Shown here: positions 41,003-48,273 of the stretch, in pieces
Layout of the letters: each line of letters opens with the position of its first letter
How positions within the stretch are numbered: position 1 is the first letter of the stretch
Source: Bifidobacterium breve
GTDB taxonomy: Bacteria; Actinomycetota; Thermoleophilia; Solirubrobacterales; Solirubrobacteraceae
DNA length: 64,000 bases
Reading direction: 5' to 3'
Assembly (NCBI GenBank): GCA_945881845.1
Contig: CAMCVN010000004.1
Coordinates: 28,427-92,426, forward strand
The notes under the pieces: generated by a model
Databases searched by the model: none
The model's input: the letters and a program-made list of their open reading frames with translations, nothing else
Told to the model about the DNA's origin: nothing
Made by a program: the position numbers and the translations under genes

Positions 41003-41941
41003 TCAGCGCGCGGCCCTGTCAATATCAGCGCTGCCCGTCACCTCCGGCAGCAGCCCGGAGCCGGAGTTCGAGAAGGTGCAGGTGACGACCTCGCCCGATT
41101 GCAGGCTGATCAGCGCGCTCTCGTTCGCAGCCGTCGAAGCCCCAGCAGCATCGCCGACATCGGAGCACTTGATGCTGTCGACTGCGAAGACCCCTCCAAC
41201 GACCTCCTGCGTCGCGCGGTAACTGCCAGGTGGCAGCCTGAACGTCCTTGACCCACCGGTCAGTAGATCGAAGTCGCCGTCGAGCGTCCCCGTGAAGTGA
41301 AACCGTCCCTGAAGGCCGTCCTTGACACGGTTGGCGATGATGACTTCTCCCGGGCGACGAACGTTGGTCACCACGCAATTGATCCTCTCGCCCGGCTCGA
41401 GAGTCACGAGAAGATTTGTTCCGGGGCCCGCGGCGACAAGCTCGCCACCGCTCGTGCAAGCGATCGAGCTGGCGTAGGAGGCCTGAACGGCCGGTGGTAC
41501 GGGAACATCGGAGATAACGTGGCTGCCGGGCAAGAGACCGATCGGCCCGGTCGAGCCTGCGTCTCCGACCTCCGTCGCCAACACGACGCCGTCGATCGCC
41601 AGATTGAAGCGGCCGTCGTCAGATTGCGGGACGAGGTTCTTGACAACCGTGATCACGCCGGGAGCGAGGGATGCGGCGCCGCCGAGCTTGCGTGCCGCCA
41701 GCGCAGTCGGATTGACCGGGTCGACGAGCAACCCTGAGGTTCCCCCGCGCCGATACCAGCCGCCGCCAAACAGTGGCTGCGAGCCGGCCGCTACGGTCGG
41801 CTTCTGCCCCTGCGCCGGCAGGCCGGTTGGGTTCCCACTTGGCGCAGGGTGACCAGAAGCTCCAGCAGACGCCACCCCGGCCAGCAGCGAGAGCGGAACT
41901 GACGCAGCGACGACGATCGCGAGTAGGCCCGGGCTCTTCAT
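41003..41941 (-). CDS. secreted protein with two prealbumin-like repeat domains
   Basis: A 312-residue exported protein with a signal peptide (A-G-V-A-S-A-G-A). Residues about 95-195 and 200-298 are two copies of a beta-sandwich-like unit: both start G-V-I-T-V-V-K-N or G-E-V-I-I-A-N-R, contain G-R-F-x-x, a run ending L-P-G-S, and close with Cys residues (C-V-V-T-N and C-T-F-S-N). This is the style of SpaA/Cna_B or DUF5979-like prealbumin repeats used as stalks of surface proteins. No sorting signal is seen, so it is likely released or wall-bound non-covalently. It precedes the hsp20 gene on the minus strand with 13 bases between. Confidence 0.75.
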   Translation of the reverse strand: MKSPGLLAIVVAASVPLSLLAGVASAGASGHPAPSGNPTGLPAQGQKPTVAAGSQPLFGGGWYRRGGTSGLLVDPVNPTALAARKLGGAASLAPGVITVVKNLVPQSDDGRFNLAIDGVVLATEVGDAGSTGPIGLLPGSHVISDVPVPPAVQASYASSIACTSGGELVAAGPGTNLLVTLEPGERINCVVTNVRRPGEVIIANRVKDGLQGRFHFTGTLDGDFDLLTGGSRTFRLPPGSYRATQEVVGGVFAVDSIKCSDVGDAAGASTAANESALISLQSGEVVTCTFSNSGSGLLPEVTGSADIDRAAR

Positions 41942-41954
41942 CCGCGGTCGCCCA

Positions 41955-42392
41955 TTACGCCTCGACTGCCGCGATCTGCACCGGCTTCGTTGCGCTCTCG
42001 GCGGGGAGCGGAAGCTTCAGCTCAAGTACGCCGTCATCGACGGTGGCGTCGATCTTCTCGGGATCAATGCCAGGCGGGACGACGACCGATCGCGCGAACG
42101 AACCGTAACGGCGCTCGCGACGCAGGAAGTGCTCGCCCTTCTCCTCAGTCTTCTCCTCGTGCTCTCCCGAGATCGTCAGGACGTCATTCCGAATCTCGAT
42201 CTTGACATCCTCGGCGCGGACCCCCGGGATGTCGGCGCGAAGTTTGAGGCTCCCCGCCGCGCGGATAAGGTCGATCGTCGGCACCCACATATGTTCGCGA
42301 TCACCGAGGAAACTGTTGAACATTCGATCAACGCGCGCTTGCAGATCATCGAGGCCGGTCAGCGGGTTGGAGCGGGGCAGTCCGTTCGCCAT
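41955..42392 (-). CDS. small heat-shock protein, Hsp20/alpha-crystallin family
   Basis: A 145-residue chaperone starting at ATG 42392, with AAAGGGG as ribosome site; an in-frame ATG at 42569 would add an improbable leader. The alpha-crystallin domain runs from about 40 to 130: A-D-I-P-G-V-R-A-E-D-V near 52, L-T-I-S-G-E-H-E near 73, R-R-Y-G-S-F-A-R-S near 96, and D-G-V-L-E-L-K-L-P near 122. It holds unfolded proteins without ATP. A GAGCACTC sequence upstream resembles a half CIRCE site, but no second half is present. Confidence 0.92.
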   Translation of the reverse strand: MANGLPRSNPLTGLDDLQARVDRMFNSFLGDREHMWVPTIDLIRAAGSLKLRADIPGVRAEDVKIEIRNDVLTISGEHEEKTEEKGEHFLRRERRYGSFARSVVVPPGIDPEKIDATVDDGVLELKLPLPAESATKPVQIAAVEA

Positions 42393-42571
42393 TGATGACC
42401 CCTTTCGTCGGATTTCACTTGTACGGCCAAAGTAGGAGGTCGTGGCAGAGTGCTCCTCGGTGTTGATCCGCGCTAATCCCTCGGAAAACCAACAAGCCTC
42501 GCTAGCGGCCGAAGCAGTCCACGCAACCGGGCGGTCGCATCTGGTGGCTGGCATGCGCCAGCGACACATCT

Positions 42572-42586
42572 ACGTAGTTAGTACGT
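42572..42586. promoter_or_regulatory. 15-bp palindrome ACGTA-N5-TACGT (copy 1)
   Basis: ACGTA-GTTAG-TACGT, 149 bases before regulator 2. A second copy with only two centre changes is found at 44327-44341 before regulator 4. A dimeric HTH regulator would fit; the two neighbouring LuxR-type proteins are candidates. Confidence 0.5.
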
Positions 42587-42670
42587 GCGTTTAGCGCCGA
42601 CCGTACGCAGTACTGACGTAGTGTCCACTTCGGGGAACGGTTGGCCGCAAGTTACTCTGGGTTCAGGATG

Positions 42671-42688
42671 CTTAGCGTTTTCCGTAAT
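42671..42688 (+). promoter_or_regulatory. 18-bp element upstream of regulator 2
   Basis: CTTAGCGTTTTCCGTAAT, ending 47 bases before the ATG of regulator 2; 15 of 18 positions match the element before regulator 1. The GTAATAG end could serve as a -10 sequence. Confidence 0.45.
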
Positions 42689-42735
42689 AGTCTGCACGAA
42701 TCTCCAACCCAAGCAGCTTGAAAGCGAGCTAGCCA

Positions 42736-43443
42736 ATGAACAGCCAATCGCTCCAACCGCTCCGTAACCGTCGGCACGACGACCCCAAGGTGGCTGTCGG
42801 CGAACGCTCGGAGTCGCCACTGACTCTGATGCTCGTTGACGACGAAACGCTCGTGCGCAGCGCGATCGCCGCGCTGCTCCGTGAGCAAACAGGTATTGAG
42901 ATCGTCGCGCAGCCAACCGGCGCTGACTCGGCCGCCCAGGCTGCCAACGGCCACAAGCCGGACATCATTCTGTTTGGCCCGCCAGAAGCTGCCAGCGTTG
43001 AAACCGTAGTCGAGGAGATCGGCCAGATGCTCAAAGTCTCACCGGACTCGAAGACGATCGTGCTCAGCAAGCGCGAAGATGCCGGCTTTGCCCGTGCCGT
43101 CCTCCTCGCGGGAGCGGTCGGGTACATGCTGATGCGCGAGGATCCCGAAGACCTCCTCAAGGCTATCCTGCGGGCATCGAAGGGTCACCCGTCGATCAGC
43201 CCAACAATCGCCATTCTGATCGCACAGGCCGACTCTCGGAACGGTGACGGCGATCTAACAGCGCGAGAGAAGGAAGTCCTTCAATTGGTCGCGCTCGGCC
43301 ACACCAGCAATGAGATCGCAGCTCAGCTCTTCCTCTCAACCCGCACCGTTGAATCGCACCGCGCCAATCTGATCCGGAAGCTGGGCGTCGAGAACCGCGC
43401 GGGCCTGGTCAGATACGCGCTCGACCACGACTTGGTCTCCTAA
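42736..43443 (+). CDS. NarL/LuxR-type regulator 2, pseudo-receiver
   Basis: A 235-residue regulator with a receiver-like domain (about 30-148) and intact LuxR HTH (L-T-A-R-E-K-E-V-L-Q-L-V-A-L-G-H-T-S-N-E near 172; R-T-V-E-S-H-R-A-N-L-I-R-K-L). The acidic pair D35-D36 is kept, but the phosphate-accepting Asp is Gly81 (I-L-F-G-P-P) and the Lys is Met133. It therefore cannot be phosphorylated in the normal way and must be controlled by something else, such as a ligand, a partner or its own expression. It shares an 18-bp upstream element with regulator 1. Confidence 0.88.
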   Translation: MNSQSLQPLRNRRHDDPKVAVGERSESPLTLMLVDDETLVRSAIAALLREQTGIEIVAQPTGADSAAQAANGHKPDIILFGPPEAASVETVVEEIGQMLKVSPDSKTIVLSKREDAGFARAVLLAGAVGYMLMREDPEDLLKAILRASKGHPSISPTIAILIAQADSRNGDGDLTAREKEVLQLVALGHTSNEIAAQLFLSTRTVESHRANLIRKLGVENRAGLVRYALDHDLVS

Positions 43444-43508
43444 GCGCAATCGGCAGCTCTTGGCGCCACTCCATCGCCGCTCGCGCGGGATACCCCCGAA
43501 GCGCGGCG

Positions 43509-44216
43509 TTAGCGGTGACTGTCGTAGTAGCCAACCGGCGATGTGAAGATCCCATGCACGACCGCCCAAGCAACGAGCTCCGGGCGGGACTCGATCTCGA
43601 GCGTGCTGTAGATCTCGATCCGCCGACCCTCGATTGTCCGCGGTGACAGGTTCAGATGCCCGGCGATCTCGCCACTCGTATAGCCAAGAGCCACGCCGCA
43701 AAGGATCTCAAGGTCGCGTTCCGAGAGCGCGCCGCGGTCGCCGTCTGACGCGTGCTCGATAACCCGCTTCGCGACATCGGCAGATATTTGACCCCGGCCG
43801 TCGGCAACGCGAACGACCGCGTCGAGGAACTCAGGGGCGCTGCTGCCGATCGCGATCGAACCGTCGGCGCCGGCAGCGACGCCCTCGGTTATCGCTGCAA
43901 CGTCGTCACCGGTCAGGCTCATAAGCAAAACCTTGCTCCGCGGCGAAGCCTTCCTGACTGCCTGGACTATCTCCAGCTGCGTGTGGAGAGCGTCACCGAA
44001 GCTTCGGTTCGGGCCGATCACGACCACGTCCGGCTTGTGCCCGAGCGCCCTGCGGCCGGCCTCGGCGGCGTCTGCGGCGTGGGCCACGACTTCCAACCGA
44101 TCGGCCGAGTTGATCAGCAGCTCGGTCCCCGCGCGAGCAACGCCCAGCGCGTAGACGACCATCACGCTAATCGGCGCCTCACCGTCAGTCGCGGGTTCCT
44201 GAGTATCCGAATGCAT
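43509..44216 (-). CDS. NarL/LuxR-type regulator 3, strongly degenerate receiver
   Basis: A 235-residue protein. The receiver-like domain (about 16-135) has lost the acidic pair (Tyr22-Ala23), the acceptor Asp (Gly68 in V-I-G-P-N-R) and the Lys (Ile123). The HTH is kept in LuxR form (L-S-E-R-D-L-E-I-L-C-G-V-A-L-G-Y-T-S-G-E near 165; R-T-I-E-G-R-R-I-E-I-Y), but the second helix region departs from the other four. It is convergent with regulator 2 and divergent from regulator 4, with a 30-bp tandem repeat just before its start. The C-terminus carries an extra 15 residues. Confidence 0.85.
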   Translation of the reverse strand: MHSDTQEPATDGEAPISVMVVYALGVARAGTELLINSADRLEVVAHAADAAEAGRRALGHKPDVVVIGPNRSFGDALHTQLEIVQAVRKASPRSKVLLMSLTGDDVAAITEGVAAGADGSIAIGSSAPEFLDAVVRVADGRGQISADVAKRVIEHASDGDRGALSERDLEILCGVALGYTSGEIAGHLNLSPRTIEGRRIEIYSTLEIESRPELVAWAVVHGIFTSPVGYYDSHR

Positions 44217-44220
44217 ACCA

Positions 44221-44280
44221 GCAGGGTAAACGACTCGCGCCGCTGCCGCAGCAGGTTAAACGACTCGCGCCGCTGCCGCC
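44221..44280. repeat. 30-bp tandem repeat between regulators 3 and 4
   Basis: Two adjacent copies, 44221-44250 and 44251-44280, match at 28 of 30 positions. They begin 4 bp upstream of the start codon of regulator 3 and lie in its promoter or leader. They contain GTTAAACGACTCGCG; repeated operators or leader structure are possible. Confidence 0.85.
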
Positions 44281-44326
44281 TTTCCGCACCGGCATTGCGG
44301 TAACTACTACCAGTGGTTCGCATCTC

Positions 44327-44341
44327 ACGTAATTGGTACGT
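44327..44341. promoter_or_regulatory. 15-bp palindrome ACGTA-N5-TACGT (copy 2)
   Basis: ACGTA-ATTGG-TACGT, 40 bases before regulator 4 and 110 bases before regulator 3. The flanks CATCT on the left and GTG on the right also resemble the copy at 42572. Confidence 0.5.
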
Positions 44342-44381
44342 GTGGATCTGCATCAGTACAAGCGATAATCGGGGAAATCTA

Positions 44382-45069
44382 ATGGAACCTTCTTCGGCAC
44401 TTTCCCCTAACGATCACGGCGACGCAGGTGACGCTCCGGCGCCGGTCACAGTCCAGCTGGCCGATGGGACGGCGATGGTACGCGGCGCTCTCGCTTCGCA
44501 CCTGGCTCAGGACAAAACGATCGAAGTCGTCGCAGCGACCTCGACGCTGGAGGAAACGCTTCGCGCCGTTGGAGGCCACAAGCCAATGGTCGTTGTTTAC
44601 CAGCCCCCCCGCCTCGGCGATGTCCGAGGACACCGTTGAACTGCTCGCCAATATCCACGATCTGTCGCCCGATACGAAGGTGATAGTGCTCGGCAACAGC
44701 GCCGACCCCGGGCGCGCCCGCGACGCACTCAATGCAGGCGCCTCAGGCTACATTCTTGGCGCCGACGAAACAGATGAATTGGCTCGCGCGATCCATTCCG
44801 TCGCCAGGGGGAACCCTGTCGTGAACCCTGTCGTCGCGCTGGCGATCGCCCAAGACGACCGCGAAGAAGGCCACACCTGGCTCTCCGACCGCGAGCGACA
44901 GATCGTCAAACTGGTCGCGCTCGGCTTCACCAACGCCGAAATAGGCGCCGAGATCAACCTCTCCGGCCGCACCGTCGAAACGCACCGCGCCAACATCCTG
45001 CGCAAGCTTGAACTAAGCAGCCGCTCGGGACTCGTCCGCTACGCGATCGACCAAGGGATGATGCAGTAG
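44382..45069 (+). pseudogene. NarL/LuxR-type regulator 4, frameshift at a C7 tract
   Basis: Two frames together encode one regulator. The first (ATG 44382) gives an N-terminus and half a receiver, ending at Y73-Q74-P-P; the second continues from 44610 with A-S-A-M-S-E-D-T-V-E-L-L and a full LuxR HTH (L-S-D-R-E-R-Q-I-V-K-L-V-A-L-G-F-T-N-A-E; R-T-V-E-T-H-R-A-N-I-L-R-K-L). The switch falls in CCCCCCC at 44604-44610; six C would give one 228-residue frame aligning with the paralogues. The receiver has Gln74 at the acceptor position and Gly at the Lys position. A -10-like GATAAT at 44364-44369 suggests an almost leaderless transcript. Could be an error, a phase-variable gene or a decayed one. Confidence 0.8.
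44604..44610 (+). other. C7 homopolymer at the frameshift
   Basis: Seven consecutive C in the receiver part of regulator 4. One base fewer restores the frame. Such tracts can slip in replication, and are also common sites of sequencing errors. Confidence 0.8.
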
Positions 45070-45083
45070 AAGCAGGGAATGCC

Positions 45084-45110
45084 TCGGGGCTGCGCTCGCT
45101 GCGGCCCCGA
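45084..45110. terminator. hairpin between regulator 4 and the ABC permease
   Basis: TCGGGGC and GCCCCGA form a perfect 7-bp stem around a 13-base loop, in the 41-bp gap between two convergent genes. It may terminate both transcripts. No T-tract. Confidence 0.5.
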
Positions 45111-45932
45111 CTAGCGAATATCGCGGCGATTGAACAGCACGGCGCCCGCTACCGCCAGCAGCACGCCCGCAGCGGTAAGCCCGAGCGCGTGGCTGAGGTC
45201 AAATCCATCCTGGACCGCCGACCCGTAATAGCGGTAAGCGGAGATCACGCGCAGCGGCTCAACGTCTGGAGAGAGCTTCCCGAGTAGATCAATCAGATAC
45301 ATCGCGATCAGCGTTCCCGACGCGACGCCCGTCACGGCGGCGAGGCTGTGGAGCATTCCGCAGAGAAGAAGCGCGAAGCCGCCGAAGGCGAACGCGATCG
45401 GCCAGACGTTTACGACGCCGAGGGTCCACTCTTCGAGCCCAATACCGGCGCCGACCGCCAGCCCGGCCGCCCAAGTCATCAGCCAAATGATCGCCAGGAT
45501 CACAGCCAGCAGAATCGCCGTCGAAATCATCGCCCCGGCAGCCAGAACCCGCCGATCGAGAGGGACCGACAGCAGGGCGTCGAGATAGGAGTTCTCCTCA
45601 GCCCCGACGAGCGGCCGCGCGACCGAGCGGATCGCGAAGAAGGCCAGTGCGAGCGGGACGATCAGGCTGAGCATTTCGACGTCGAGATACTGGTCGGCGC
45701 TGGATAGCTGCTCAATCGAGAAGGCTTCCTTGATTGCGTCCGGGTAGCTCGCGATCGCCTGCGAGATCGAGTCCGAGATAGACGGCCAGATAGCCGCAAC
45801 AAGCGCGCAGGAGAGCCCGAGGCTGAGCCCCCACGTGAGCGGCGCCCAGCGTTGCAGACGCAGCAAGTGCCTAACGATCGCGTAGAGCGACCTGGCCGAC
45901 CCCGGTGGGGAGACTGGCGCGCCGCTACTCAT
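45111..45932 (-). CDS. ABC-2 type permease
   Basis: A 273-residue membrane protein with about six membrane segments after a cytoplasmic N-terminus. L-D-A-L-L-S-V-P-L-D-R-R near 120 resembles the conserved cytoplasmic loop of ABC-2 permeases (where substrate-specific ABC2 proteins have L-L-A-x-P-V-S-R). It pairs with the overlapping ATPase (8-base overlap). Function, possibly export of a drug or lipid, is unknown. Confidence 0.8.
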   Translation of the reverse strand: MSSGAPVSPPGSARSLYAIVRHLLRLQRWAPLTWGLSLGLSCALVAAIWPSISDSISQAIASYPDAIKEAFSIEQLSSADQYLDVEMLSLIVPLALAFFAIRSVARPLVGAEENSYLDALLSVPLDRRVLAAGAMISTAILLAVILAIIWLMTWAAGLAVGAGIGLEEWTLGVVNVWPIAFAFGGFALLLCGMLHSLAAVTGVASGTLIAMYLIDLLGKLSPDVEPLRVISAYRYYGSAVQDGFDLSHALGLTAAGVLLAVAGAVLFNRRDIR

Positions 45933-46818
45933 GGTCGCCGCCGTAGTAGGTCATGAAGAGCTCCTCGAGGCTCGGATGAGTGATCTCGATGTCGGTCAGC
46001 GTGTATCCGGCGAGCAACTTGACGGCGGCGTCAGCAGTGCCGCTGACGGAGAAGGTCAAGCGGCCGTCAACAAGTTCAAGCTGCTGCACGCCTGGTAGGG
46101 CAGCGAACGGTTCCAACTCGACCGGCCGATCGAAGCGGACAACGAAGTGCCGCATCGCCCGGCGATGCATGTCGTGGACGTCCTCGATCGCGACGAGCCG
46201 CGCGCTGCGGATAATCGCCACGCGGTCGCAGATTCGTTCAACCTCATCAAGGTCGTGTGAGGAAAGAAAGACGGTCACGCCGCGGCCGCGCTCCTCTTCG
46301 AGCAAGCGGATGAACTCGGCCTGCATCAGCGGGTCGAGGCCCGAAGTCGGCTCGTCAAGGATCAGCAACTCGGGGCTGTGGAAGAGAGCCTGAATCAGAG
46401 CGATCTTCTGCACGTTGCCGCGTGAGAGCTGCTTCAGCGGCTGATCGAGACCGACATCGAAACGCTGCGCCAACTCCTCGGCTCGCCCGAGGTCACTGAT
46501 TCCGCGCAGCCGCGCGAAGAGCTGGATCAGCTCTCGCCCGGTGAGGTGCTTTTCGTACGCGAAACCTCCCGGAAGGTTCCCAACCCTCGCACGAATCGCG
46601 CGGCTCTGGCTGCGGCTGTCAAGCCCAAAGATCTCGGCCCGCCCCGAGCTCGGGTGAAGCAGGTCGAGGAGAGTCCGAATCGTCGTCGTCTTGCCCGATC
46701 CGTTGGGCCCAAGGAAGCCGAAGATCTCACCCTTGCCGCACTCCAGCGAGAGGTCGATGATGCCGCGATCCTCACCGTAAACCTTCGTCAAACCCTCGGT
46801 TCGAATAACTGGAGCCAT
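45925..46818 (-). CDS. ABC-2 type ATP-binding protein
   Basis: A 297-residue ATPase. Walker A G-P-N-G-S-G-K-T-T-T near 38, signature L-S-R-G-N-V-Q-K-I near 133 (the usual second Gly is replaced by Arg), Walker B L-L-I-L-D-E-P-T-S-G near 152, and switch His in S-S-H-D-L-D-E. The C-terminal 75 residues match a typical accessory region. It precedes its permease with an 8-base overlap and lies 86 bp from the tmRNA 3' end. Confidence 0.9.
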   Translation of the reverse strand: MAPVIRTEGLTKVYGEDRGIIDLSLECGKGEIFGFLGPNGSGKTTTIRTLLDLLHPSSGRAEIFGLDSRSQSRAIRARVGNLPGGFAYEKHLTGRELIQLFARLRGISDLGRAEELAQRFDVGLDQPLKQLSRGNVQKIALIQALFHSPELLILDEPTSGLDPLMQAEFIRLLEEERGRGVTVFLSSHDLDEVERICDRVAIIRSARLVAIEDVHDMHRRAMRHFVVRFDRPVELEPFAALPGVQQLELVDGRLTFSVSGTADAAVKLLAGYTLTDIEITHPSLEELFMTYYGGDHE

Positions 46819-46904
46819 CGAGCAGCGACTGTAGCGGTGCCGGAGCCAACTCTGAGTGCACTAAATACGCCTGATAATAACTACGCGCCGCGTTGCGCTT
46901 TTGA

Positions 46905-47266
46905 TGGAGACGGTGGGAATCGAACCCACGTCCGCGGTCGCGTAAGAGGTGATGTCTACGAGCGTATCCGGCGCTCTAATCTCACTTCGCGCTCGCCTCG
47001 CCGGCGGGGTTGCGTGAAGCCAGTCCTCTAAAGATTTCCCCAGTTTGGCAAGGACGATCCTCCCCAGGTAAGCCGGCGTTTGATCCGGAAATCCCGACGG
47101 CCGGCAGGCCGGGCTCCGAACCTCACAGCGCTAGCGGTGTGCTAGGCGGCGAGGGCGTACTCGTGAGAGTCCGCACATATGGTTTTCCCGGTGATTTACG
47201 AGGCCTCCGGGAACCTCGGCTCGCAACCACCCCCACGATCCGACCACGTCGAAGCCTGTCGTCCCC
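46905..47266 (-). ncRNA. ssrA: tmRNA (transfer-messenger RNA)
   Basis: The minus strand reads GGGGACGAC at its 5' end (47266) and ends in a tRNA-like T-arm and acceptor (GTTCGATTCC then CGTCTCCA at 46905). The 7-bp acceptor stem pairs with a G3-U70 wobble, the identity element for alanine. CCA is not encoded. The tag frame reads from GCG: A-D-S-H-E-Y-A-L-A-A then TAG, a ten-residue peptide close to the mycobacterial form A-D-S-H-Q-R-D-Y-A-L-A-A. It rescues ribosomes stalled on broken messages together with SmpB, encoded 7 kb away. The 5' half contains several G/C-rich hairpins expected for its pseudoknots. Confidence 0.95.
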
Positions 47267-47270
47267 TGGA

Positions 47271-47299
47271 GATGTACTGCGAATCACTCTAGCGGCCAA
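47271..47299 (-). promoter_or_regulatory. possible promoter of ssrA
   Basis: On the minus strand, TTGGCC (47294-47299) lies 17 bp before TACATC (47271-47276). The distance to the mature 5' end is only 4 bases, slightly short, and an alternative TAGAGT lies further upstream. This is a weak call. Confidence 0.3.
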
Positions 47300-47350
47300 C
47301 GCCGTCCCAGCGAGCACCCGCAGGCTGGTCGCGGGAAAATACTAGTCGTT

Positions 47351-47362
47351 AATCGGTCGATT
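47351..47362. promoter_or_regulatory. inverted repeat upstream of regulator 5
   Basis: AATCG-GT-CGATT, followed by TGTACGG, about 96 bases before regulator 5. Possible operator; it shares GTAC with the sites before the other regulators but not the full palindrome. Confidence 0.3.
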
Positions 47363-47458
47363 GTACGGTCGCAGCGCGCCGCGATTCTGGGATTCTGACA
47401 GCGAGAGCAAATCGGCTCCGCGCCGTGTTGATGCGGCCGGAAACCCGAAGGAGAAGCG

Positions 47459-48142
47459 ATGACGAGTGCTGTGCGAAGGGGAACTCAGGCGGCGCCCGGC
47501 CAGGACGAGCAGGCGAACGCTTCGATCTCCGTGATGGTCGCCGAAGGACACGCGGTCGTCCGCACAGCGCTCGTCGCGCTTCTGCAGTCAGCGGCCGGGA
47601 TTGAAGTCGTCGGAGCTCCCGAAGGTAGCGACGCGACCGTTCAGACGGCCCGCGTCAACAAGCCGGATGTGATCATCTACGACCCCCTGCCACCGATCAA
47701 GGCGACTGAGCTTGGGGCCTCTGTCGGCCTGATCCATGCCGCCTCGCCCGACTCGGCGCTGATGATCATCAGCGAGAGCGATGATCCCGGCCCGGCCCAG
47801 GCGGCGCTCCGAGCTGGTGCAATCGGCTACCTGCTCAAGTCCGACGAGCCGGAGGACCTTCTGCGAGCCATCACGCGCGCCGCGCGGGGCGTCCCTTGGG
47901 TCAGCCCGCGTGTGGCGATCGCGATGACGACGATCTCCGAGGGTACCGCGGGCCTCACCGATCGAGAGCTGGAAGTTGTCCGGCTCGTAGCACTCGGATA
48001 CACAAACAAGGAGATCGCAGAACTGATCCACCTATCGGTTCGAACAGTCGAGTCGCACCGCGCCGCGATCCTCAAGAAGCTCGACGCTAGGACTCGCTCT
48101 GAGATCGTCAGATACGCGCTCGACCACGAGATGATCGAATGA
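47459..48142 (+). CDS. NarL/LuxR-type regulator 5, near-canonical receiver
   Basis: A 227-residue regulator. The acceptor D75 (I-Y-D-P) and the Lys127 (G-Y-L-L-K) are kept, so this is the most likely of the five to be phosphorylated, though the acidic pair is only E29-G30. The LuxR HTH is complete (L-T-D-R-E-L-E-V-V-R-L-V-A-L-G-Y-T-N-K-E; R-T-V-E-S-H-R-A-A-I-L-K-K-L). It lies beside ssrA, divergently, and ahead of cydDC in the same direction with 131 bases between. No kinase is adjacent. Confidence 0.88.
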   Translation: MTSAVRRGTQAAPGQDEQANASISVMVAEGHAVVRTALVALLQSAAGIEVVGAPEGSDATVQTARVNKPDVIIYDPLPPIKATELGASVGLIHAASPDSALMIISESDDPGPAQAALRAGAIGYLLKSDEPEDLLRAITRAARGVPWVSPRVAIAMTTISEGTAGLTDRELEVVRLVALGYTNKEIAELIHLSVRTVESHRAAILKKLDARTRSEIVRYALDHEMIE

Positions 48143-48273
48143 AGACTCGCGGCTGAGATCTGCGGCGGATAACAATCGCCGGTGGGCGAGCGCCGGTAGT
48201 CTGCCGATCGTGAGCGGATTGGCACTCAACCGAACCAATGGCGCGGTAAACGCCCCAAACAGCTGAATTCGTT

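Larger units (their letters stand above)
42393..42735. other. intergenic region between hsp20 and regulator 2
   Basis: A 343-bp divergent gap. It contains the 15-bp palindrome at 42572-42586, a cluster of GTAC/ACGTA sequences at 42602-42620, and the 18-bp element at 42671-42688. No gene is seen. Promoters for both flanking genes must lie here. Confidence 0.6.

Noticed and set aside
40836..41222. Arg-rich C-terminus of the CAP protein as a genuine nucleic-acid-binding tail
   Set aside because: It is the wrong frame of a Lys/Pro-rich coding segment and runs through the end of the opposite-strand gene.
42440..42460. CIRCE operator for hsp20
   Set aside because: Only one half-site-like GAGCACTC is seen; the second half with 9-bp spacing is absent.
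44221..44280. CRISPR array
   Set aside because: Two directly adjacent copies with no spacers and no cas genes.
44428..45069. A separate gene beginning at 44428
   Set aside because: Its first 60 residues are a shifted frame of regulator 4 with Arg/Ser-rich nonsense; only the part after 44610 is real.
46905..46960. An independent tRNA gene
   Set aside because: The T-arm and acceptor belong to tmRNA; no anticodon arm is present.
38653..48142. Quorum-sensing LuxR proteins
   Set aside because: The N-terminal domains follow receiver, not autoinducer-binding, architecture, and no LuxI-type synthase is present.
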